Positions 58,728 through 64,000 of a stretch of DNA of 64,000 nucleotides are shown here, one piece after another (the stretch's first letter is position 1; each line of letters begins with the position of its first letter). The stretch spans positions 806,001 through 870,000 of the forward strand of contig CAVSBZ010000005.1 of the NCBI GenBank assembly GCA_963726315.1, in the 5' to 3' direction. The translations under genes were made by a program, and so were the position numbers. The notes under the pieces were generated by a model that was given only the letters and a program-made list of their open reading frames with translations, was not told the DNA's origin and did no database searches. This DNA comes from FEB-25 sp963726315 (lineage in GTDB: Bacteria > Chloroflexota > Anaerolineae > Anaerolineales > UBA4823).

Positions 58728-59633
58728 TTACGAGTCTTCTTCCAGGTCCATGGCAAGGGCAATCCCACCTAAAACACCAGACCGATAGCCCAGAGCAGGT
58801 GGGACGATGTAATCCTCGAGGCCTCTGGTCAGTGCAGGGTGATTCAGGTAATTGTTTAGTGAGGCAGAAAGCCTGCTGCGGACCATGTTGTATAAATAGG
58901 TGCGGTGCATGACACCACCGCCCAGGACGATTCTCCTGGGAGGGAAGGTGAATATGTAATTTGCCAGGGCAGAAGCGATATAGCCCGCTTCAAGCTCCCA
59001 ATATGGGTGGTCGTCGGGCACCGTCTCCGCCGGCTGACCCAAACGCGTTTGAATGGCAGGTCCGGAGGCAAGTCCTTCGAAACAGTCAGCGTGGTAAGGG
59101 CACGCACCTGCAAATGGGTCGTGCTTAATATCGTGGGGTAGGTACACATGACCCATCTCGAGGCTGACAAGACCCCGCAAGGGTTTGCCGTGTAGGATGT
59201 AGCTGCCTCCAATCCCGGTCCCAATGGTCACGTAAAGGGATGGGTCAAGACTCTGGTTGGCTCCCCAGCGATACTCTCCCAGGGCTGAGGCGGCAACATC
59301 CATGTCGATCACCATGGGTACACCCAATTCACATTTGAGTATGCCGAGAATATCAGTGTTGGCCCAACCCGGTTTGGGCGTGGTGGTGATATAACCAAAG
59401 GTAGGTGAAACCGGGTCCACATCCACCGGTCCAAACGAACCTAACCCGATTCTCAGGAGGCGTTTAGATTTTATATAGGGAAGGAAGAAATCACATACCC
59501 GGCGCAAAGTTTCTGAAGGGGTAGTGGTTGGGAAGCGCGTCTCTTCGATTATATCTTGCGGACCATGACCAACGAGACAGATGAATTTCGTTCCTCCACC
59601 TTCGATCCCACCGTATAACCGTTCAGTATTCAT
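58728..59633 (-). CDS. ROK family fructokinase-like sugar kinase
   Basis: The 301-residue enzyme has the ROK start YGGIEGGGTKFICLVG (nucleotide-binding loop). LGSFGPVDVD is at about residues 66-75, and VIDMDVAASALGE carries the sugar-binding N/D-D-like residue. VTIGTGIGGSYILHGKPLRG is the phosphate-2 loop. ACPYHADCFEGLASGPA is the ROK zinc motif C-x-x-H-x-x-C-x-E-G. Length and sequence suit the ScrK/GmuE fructokinase group, which phosphorylates fructose with ATP. No sugar transporter lies beside it. Confidence 0.9.
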   Translation of the reverse strand: MNTERLYGGIEGGGTKFICLVGHGPQDIIEETRFPTTTPSETLRRVCDFFLPYIKSKRLLRIGLGSFGPVDVDPVSPTFGYITTTPKPGWANTDILGILKCELGVPMVIDMDVAASALGEYRWGANQSLDPSLYVTIGTGIGGSYILHGKPLRGLVSLEMGHVYLPHDIKHDPFAGACPYHADCFEGLASGPAIQTRLGQPAETVPDDHPYWELEAGYIASALANYIFTFPPRRIVLGGGVMHRTYLYNMVRSRLSASLNNYLNHPALTRGLEDYIVPPALGYRSGVLGGIALAMDLEEDS

Positions 59634-59951
59634 CAGGTACCTTTTTTACCTATGACGATAATTCGATAAAATGCCAGGATGTAGACAAAGCCTTTCCCTA
59701 TCTCCTGCGTGGCGTGAATGGAAGTATCGGGTAAACCCATGATCTCGATTTTACCTTGAAATTTTCTTAGACGGGTGTAAAAGCCTCTAAATCTTTGGAA
59801 TTGAACATTGATCCCGATGATTAATCAGCTCCTGGAGATCTGTTAGGGAAACTACATCAATAACGTCCTGTCAAATTGGAATTGCGTTTGTAGCAACAAA
59901 ATAAAAACAATTCGCACCAGTTATGAATTTAATAATTGCATGCTTCGACGT
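59634..59951. other. Intergenic stretch, nothing identified
   Basis: About 318 bases between two minus-strand genes. No protein-like frame or clear signal was recognised. Confidence 0.45.
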
Positions 59952-60776
59952 TTAACCGAGCTTATAACGGAAAATCCCGCTGGTTTTGTATAAAAACGGG
60001 AGATAACGCACCCAGCGTAGATGTGCCAGGCGCGGCTCAGGGTACAGAAACGGGTACCACTCTTCCAGGAGATGGATATTTCCCCCCCACTTTTCAAGCT
60101 CTTTGCCACCCCTTAATGACCAATGAGCTGTAGCACCGATATGAGTACGGGCAACCCGGCGATTGTTCCCCCAAACGTAAAAAGGTGAAAAAGCGTCGAA
60201 GACCAGCTCAGATGAAGGGAAGTTGTCCTTCAATGACAGTACCAGTGACATCACCTGATCCTGGCTGAAAAACATGAACAGCCCCTCTGCCATGAACAGG
60301 GATGGGCGTGAATGAACCTTGACCGCTTCCAACCATGCAGGGTCATGGGCAGAGTACGCCAGCAGGTGGTAGCGCTCAGCCTCATCACCGATGAGCTGAC
60401 GGCGCAGCTCGATCACCTCCGGTAAGTCGAGGTCATACCACTCAACCTGCCTGTTATCCGTACGCTCAAAGCGGGTATCCAGCCCACAGCCCAGGTAGGT
60501 CACGGCTGCTACGGGATAACGGGTGAGAAAAGCATTCGTTAAGTAGTCAAACTGGCGATTGCGTAGCAGGATTGAGACCTGGACCTCCTCACTTACCTCT
60601 GCCTGGGTGAAGCTCGAAGCATTAATTCCCAATTGTTGGACCAACTCTACCGACCGCTGGTCCCGGAGAATGGCATCAGGTCGGTTCGTTTCAAGGGCGC
60701 GGATATAGAGCGGCAGTAACAAACTTTCTGATACTTCACTCAAATGTTGATGGGTTGGATCCGGCATATCTATCAT
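59952..60776 (-). CDS. LCM/TcmP-type SAM-dependent O-methyltransferase
   Basis: The 274-residue enzyme has RNRQFDYLTNAFL (about residues 70-82), then YLGCGLDTRFERTDN (motif I, G-x-G-x-D-T-R) and WYDLDLPEVIELRRQLI with the D-L-P-E block. LFMAEGLFMFFSQDQV (about 160-175) matches the E-G-L-x-x-Y/F-L segment. These are the markers of the leucine-carboxyl-methyltransferase-like group that includes TcmP, which methylates carboxyl groups in polyketide synthesis. The acceptor is unknown. GGATGAGG precedes the ATG at 60776; the gene follows the membrane protein by 20 bases. Confidence 0.88.
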   Translation of the reverse strand: MIDMPDPTHQHLSEVSESLLLPLYIRALETNRPDAILRDQRSVELVQQLGINASSFTQAEVSEEVQVSILLRNRQFDYLTNAFLTRYPVAAVTYLGCGLDTRFERTDNRQVEWYDLDLPEVIELRRQLIGDEAERYHLLAYSAHDPAWLEAVKVHSRPSLFMAEGLFMFFSQDQVMSLVLSLKDNFPSSELVFDAFSPFYVWGNNRRVARTHIGATAHWSLRGGKELEKWGGNIHLLEEWYPFLYPEPRLAHLRWVRYLPFLYKTSGIFRYKLG

Positions 60777-60796
60777 AATGAGACCTCATCCTTCCT

Positions 60797-61180
60797 TCAA
60801 CCGTTCGTATCGGTCCGTGACTTAGACACGAGGTATTGTTTACGGTCCTTGATCAGTAAAACGATCGGGACTATGTTTAGGATGAGGACTAGAATGTTAG
60901 CCAAGCCAACATTGGCGAAAATAGTTAGCAAAGAGATCACTACAAAAAATGCAACAATAAGATAATAAGCGTTGTGATTGCCTTTACGCATCAGCACGAA
61001 TAATCCCAGCAGGAGACCAGCGATACCAATGGATAGGATTCCCAAAATTGTGTTTAATTGTGGAGGAACTGATAACGCTGGGTGAGTATTAATGCCGATG
61101 ATGCCGAGGGCGAGCCATAAAAGGACATTGAGAAAAATGAAAATCGTAGCAAGAAGCACCGAGAACGATCTAGTTTTCAT
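60797..61180 (-). CDS. Small four-helix membrane protein, unknown function
   Basis: The 127-residue protein has four predicted helices: SVLLATIFIFLNVLLWLALGI, ILGILSIGIAGLLLGLFVLM, YYLIVAFFVVISLLTIF and VLILNIVPIVLLI. It ends in a charged tail (KDRKQYLVSKSRTDTNG). It lies 20 bases upstream of the methyltransferase gene and is probably in the same transcription unit. No family is recognised. Confidence 0.68.
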   Translation of the reverse strand: MKTRSFSVLLATIFIFLNVLLWLALGIIGINTHPALSVPPQLNTILGILSIGIAGLLLGLFVLMRKGNHNAYYLIVAFFVVISLLTIFANVGLANILVLILNIVPIVLLIKDRKQYLVSKSRTDTNG

Positions 61181-61232
61181 AGATGGTCTTTCAGATCTCA
61201 GAATTTGTAATTAATAATATAGAGAGATTCGC

Positions 61233-61898
61233 TCAATTCAAATTTTCTAAAACCCAGGTGAGGATGGCAACCTTACGTTTCGAATATACGTCTGTCTGTG
61301 CCCGCTTGATGTAACGCTCCATCACAGGGCGGGCATAGCGTAGTTCTGTATGCGCCAGTTCCAATTCGACCTCTGAAAGGGTATAAATGGCATAAAAAAA
61401 GGGGAAGTTACGCCATTTACCATCGCCAAGGCGCATCTCTTTCATCGTCTGCAATCCTCTTACAAAATGTGCTTCCTTGTGGTCAAAATCACCCGCCCAG
61501 GCATGCCTCCAGAATGCCAGGGTGCAACGTCCGCAACAAAACGTACCGTTGTGCTGGAATTCCTGGTTTTCGCGCATCCATCCGGTGGCGTGAAGGTAAG
61601 CGTTATACACAGCTGGGTCTGAGCGACCCAGCAACCAGGTGGCTCGGGCAGCTTCCTGACCCATGATATGGCGCGCACTGGCACAGACCAGTTTTTCACC
61701 GGTAAATACGCGGATACCGTTTGAGAAGTCAGCTTGCATAGGGGCTGCCATACCGCGGTAACAACCCTTTTCACCCTGGCGGGAGACAATCCAGCGGGCA
61801 ACTTCGAGCCCCTCTTCAGGCGCGATTACCTCACCCGATAGAAATGCCGCGTTGATGTTATCGAGGGTCGATACCAGAGAAGTTAAGTCTAGAATCAT
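61233..61898 (-). CDS. Hypothetical 221-residue protein with CCGRC motif
   Basis: ATTGAGGAGATATTAGC before ATG 61898 is a strong ribosome site. The product is soluble and largely helical. It contains GEKGCYRGMAAPMQADFSNG (about residues 42-61), CASARHIMGQEAARATWLLG, and the clustered NGTFCCGRCTLAFWRHAWAG (about 117-136), where three Cys and a His could bind a metal. WLLENL-like ILTWVLENLN ends the chain. The helical units faintly resemble alpha/alpha-barrel repeat proteins such as terpene cyclase-like domains, but no assignment is made. Confidence 0.6.
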   Translation of the reverse strand: MILDLTSLVSTLDNINAAFLSGEVIAPEEGLEVARWIVSRQGEKGCYRGMAAPMQADFSNGIRVFTGEKLVCASARHIMGQEAARATWLLGRSDPAVYNAYLHATGWMRENQEFQHNGTFCCGRCTLAFWRHAWAGDFDHKEAHFVRGLQTMKEMRLGDGKWRNFPFFYAIYTLSEVELELAHTELRYARPVMERYIKRAQTDVYSKRKVAILTWVLENLN

Positions 61899-62292
61899 GC
61901 TAATATCTCCTCAATTTGAAAGATTGTCCACCTGAAGTTATAAAAAGTGAGCGAGATGAAGTTTACCAACCGTTAATTGATATTATCTCACGCGAGGAAG
62001 AGAACTTGTGGTCATTTTAATTAAAAAAACTTTTCATCGAGACTGTTGCATTAACAAGTTGAATCCACCTAAGACTTTGTATACCTAGATATCGAACCCT
62101 CCTGTTGCTCCACCTTTTTTTCGATTTATTCGGCACATACCAACCGATTATATATAAGAATTGATCCTGTTAATAAAAATAAATTCTTTGATTGTGTTAA
62201 ACTTCCTTTAGAGATTGTGTCTTAACCAATAAAAATACTCTCACATTACTATATATCTATCCGTCAAAACCGGCAATCCGATTGGAGAAAAC
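61899..62292. other. AT-rich intergenic stretch between divergent genes
   Basis: About 390 bases, rich in A/T runs. Promoters for both neighbours should lie here, but no convincing -35/-10 pair was found. Confidence 0.45.
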
Positions 62293-63144
62293 ATGCCAGG
62301 ATCAATCCTCATCAGCGGTGCTTCCAGCGGAATCGGCAAGGCGCTCAGTCTGCAGCTAGATCGGCTTGGCTACCAGGTCTTTGCAGCGGTCAGAAATCCA
62401 GCCGATGCGGATGCCCTGGTTGCTCAAGCCTCACCCCGATTAACCCCCTTATTATTGGACTTGACTCAGCCGGAGATGATAACAGCTGCCTGTCAACAGG
62501 TGAGGGATAAGACTGGCGGGGAGCTATCCTGCCTGATCAACAATGCCGGCATCAGCCTCAGTGCAGCGATGGAGTTCATTCCCCTCCAGGATATGCGTCA
62601 CCAGCTGGAGGTGAACCTGGTGGGGCAGCTGGCACTCACACAGGCTTGCATGCCCATGTTGAGAAAATCGATTGGTAAGGTATTTTTCGTCAGTTCCATT
62701 GCCGGCAGATTAACCACACCATTCAACGGTCCATATGCCATATCGAAGGCTGCGCTGGTTGCCTTGGCAGACGCATTGCGGATTGAGCTGGAACCCTGGA
62801 AAATACCCGTGTCTGTACTCATAGTTGGCAGTGTGCAAACACCCATTTGGGAGAAATCTGCCCATACTGCCGGAGAAATCCTGCGCAAGTTGCCCCCGGA
62901 GGCGTGGCAGTTGTATGGCAAAGCTCAAAAGCGAGCTGGGTTGTTCTACCAGCGGACTGGCATGAATGGAATGAAAGCCGATAAATTTGCCCGGGCCGTC
63001 CAACGCCATGTGGAAAATCCTCACCCGAAAGCATATATCCTTGTAGGGTTAGATGCGGTTGAAATCGAGCTAATGGTCAAGCTTTTGCCCGTAAGGTTAC
63101 GCGACTGGTTGGTGAGAAAACAAATGGGTTTATTCAGGGAGTGA
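62293..63144 (+). CDS. Short-chain dehydrogenase/reductase (SDR), classical type
   Basis: The 283-residue enzyme has the nucleotide loop ILISGASSGIGKALS (T/S-G-x-x-x-G-I-G, residues 4-18), NNAGIS (about 87), catalytic Ser in VFFVSSIAGRL (about 135), and Y-x-x-x-K in PYAISKAALVALADALR (about 149). It oxidises or reduces an alcohol/ketone with NAD(P). The extended C-terminal part (PPEAWQLYGKAQKR and HPKAYILVGLDAVEIELMV) is that of the 17-beta-HSD/retinol-dehydrogenase-like group. GGAGAAAAC precedes ATG 62293. Confidence 0.9.
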   Translation: MPGSILISGASSGIGKALSLQLDRLGYQVFAAVRNPADADALVAQASPRLTPLLLDLTQPEMITAACQQVRDKTGGELSCLINNAGISLSAAMEFIPLQDMRHQLEVNLVGQLALTQACMPMLRKSIGKVFFVSSIAGRLTTPFNGPYAISKAALVALADALRIELEPWKIPVSVLIVGSVQTPIWEKSAHTAGEILRKLPPEAWQLYGKAQKRAGLFYQRTGMNGMKADKFARAVQRHVENPHPKAYILVGLDAVEIELMVKLLPVRLRDWLVRKQMGLFRE

Positions 63145-63169
63145 AATTACCAATCATTAGTTTTTGTGG

Positions 63170-63200
63170 GTTAAAAAGAATTTGCGGATGCCCATCCGCA
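63170..63200 (-). terminator. Likely terminator of the GT4 gene
   Basis: Read on the minus strand, TGCGGAT-GGGC-ATCCGCA is a perfect 7-bp stem followed by AATTCTTTTT. It lies just past the stop codon of the glycosyltransferase at 63209. Confidence 0.6.
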
Positions 63201-63208
63201 CAATCCAC

Positions 63209-64000
63209 CTAATTATTGCCAGCTAAATTACTATAAAACTCCTCATACTTCTGAAAAGTGATCTGCTCATCGTGGGCATTACCAATTTCGAGAGAAACCT
63301 GTCCCATTTTCTCCGCCATATCGGGGAGTTGCAGAATGGATAAAATTGCCTCCCCAAGCTCGTTGGAATTGAGTGGATTGACCAAAAGGCCATTTTTGCC
63401 ATGGCGTACCAGCTCGGGAAGGGCTGCAGAATCAGCGGCGACAATGGGCAGGCCGGTCACTGCAGCTTGCAAGGCGGGTATGCTCTGCACTTCCACCATG
63501 GAAGGGATAGCAAACAGGTTGCTTGCCCGGTAAAGCGCAGGCAGGTCTACCTCCGGTACATACCCCAACAGGTGGATGTATGGTTCCATATGCAGCTTGC
63601 TGATGAGGGATTTAAGGTGCTGGCGCTCGCTGCCACGACCCACAACTAGCAGATGTGCTTCTATTACGTCACAGACTAATCGCATTGCATTGATTAATAA
63701 ATCGAGCCGCTTGTCCTTCATTAGGCGTCCAACCGAGAGGACGCGGGGCGCAGGTGGGAGCTGATAGCGCGTGTCAATATCCTCACCGGGTTCTTTTCCA
63801 GGGTGGTAGCGTTTGATATTAACCCCATTCGAGATAACCGTTGTCGGCTGTTTCAGACCGTGGGCGAGAAAATCGCGTTCATGGGTTCGAGTGCAGAAAA
63901 CCACATGTTCATAGTGTCCCAGGTTCCCCAGATAGTAATTCCACATTATTTTGTCGATCCTCGACTCCAGATCCCCGGGTTTCAAGAATTGTGTGAAAAA
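63209..64000 (-). CDS. GT4 family glycosyltransferase, C-terminal part (runs off the window)
   Basis: The frame is open to the right edge and continues beyond it; 264 residues are seen. After an N-terminal-domain remnant (FCTRTHERDFLAHGL) there is VISNGVNIKRYHPG, the usual linker of GT-B family 4 enzymes. RVLSVGRLMKDKRLDLLINAM opens the C-terminal Rossmann domain. IHLLGYVPEVDLPALYRASN and FAIPSMVEVQSIPALQAAVTG follow; the latter is the E-x7-E-like nucleotide-sugar binding block, here VEVQSIPALQAA. The donor sugar and acceptor are unknown. An internal TTG at 63985 is not a credible start. Confidence 0.88.
   Translation of the reverse strand, partial: FFTQFLKPGDLESRIDKIMWNYYLGNLGHYEHVVFCTRTHERDFLAHGLKQPTTVISNGVNIKRYHPGKEPGEDIDTRYQLPPAPRVLSVGRLMKDKRLDLLINAMRLVCDVIEAHLLVVGRGSERQHLKSLISKLHMEPYIHLLGYVPEVDLPALYRASNLFAIPSMVEVQSIPALQAAVTGLPIVAADSAALPELVRHGKNGLLVNPLNSNELGEAILSILQLPDMAEKMGQVSLEIGNAHDEQITFQKYEEFYSNLAGNN

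Noticed and set aside
1..64000. tRNA and rRNA genes
   Set aside because: I found no cloverleaf with a GGTTCGA-type T loop and acceptor stem, and no rRNA signatures; a tRNAscan run would settle this.

Overview
The window most likely comes from a member of the Chloroflexota, class Anaerolineae, probably a metagenome-derived genome. This is inferred from gene content and protein style: secreted proteins ending in a short LPLI-R-R-like tail, a zinc-ribbon/cyclase/AAA/TPR/PP2C signalling protein, Ser/Thr/Pro-rich lipoprotein linkers, many small family-of-unknown-function enzymes, and no outer-membrane machinery. No rRNA, tRNA, CRISPR array, prophage or insertion sequence was recognised. Three loci (about 9.98, 41.75 and 48.38 kb) need a one-base shift to restore a family-like protein, so either assembly indels or young gene decay are present.

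Layout. 0-2.4 kb (minus strand): a C_GCAxxG_C_C redox protein whose first conserved Cys is a TGA codon (candidate selenoprotein), a secreted beta-helix protein, and the start of an unidentified gene. 2.4-7.3 kb: a repeat-rich, gene-poor stretch with several families of short inverted repeats, a GIY-YIG protein, a small ABM-like protein behind a perfect sigma-70-type promoter, and an MFS exporter. 7.3-13.5 kb: DUF1232 protein, tandem GNAT, a frameshifted GT39-like membrane protein, an M50-like protein lacking the catalytic Glu, and an AI-2E-type transporter. 13.6-21.7 kb (minus strand): methyltransferase, a 42-residue basic protein, an Ntn-hydrolase lipoprotein, an ABC exporter pair, a hemerythrin, a GIDE-domain protein and a GT2 glycosyltransferase. 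22.1-31.6 kb: acyltransferase, YdjM-like protein, APH-fold kinase, D-aminoacylase, DUF998 protein, NHL protein, CAT-like acetyltransferase, dienelactone hydrolase and two small DUF proteins.

31.7-44.3 kb: a 1173-residue Kelch/subtilase exoprotein with a possible leader peptide, a GrpB protein, a DUF4287/DUF5655 protein, a secreted Asp-box protein, and a large cyclase/AAA plus TPR/PP2C signalling pair. 44.4-48.3 kb: a tightly overlapping five-gene operon (nucleotidyltransferase, two GNATs, an AbfD-like 4-hydroxybutyryl-CoA dehydratase homologue, flavodoxin). 48.3-53.0 kb: a frameshifted lipoprotein and a string of small enzymes, part of which forms a second likely operon. 53.0-64.0 kb: a GH5-like lipoprotein with a CBM32-like domain, a Yip1 protein, an MBL-fold hydrolase, an AlkZ-like protein, a ROK sugar kinase, an LCM-type methyltransferase, small membrane and hypothetical proteins, an SDR and a truncated GT4.

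The strongest lead is the in-frame UGA at 2324-2326 with a SECIS-like hairpin at 2292-2310. Next come the AbfD-like operon, the subtilase architecture with the shared C-terminal tail, and the intergenic inverted-repeat families.
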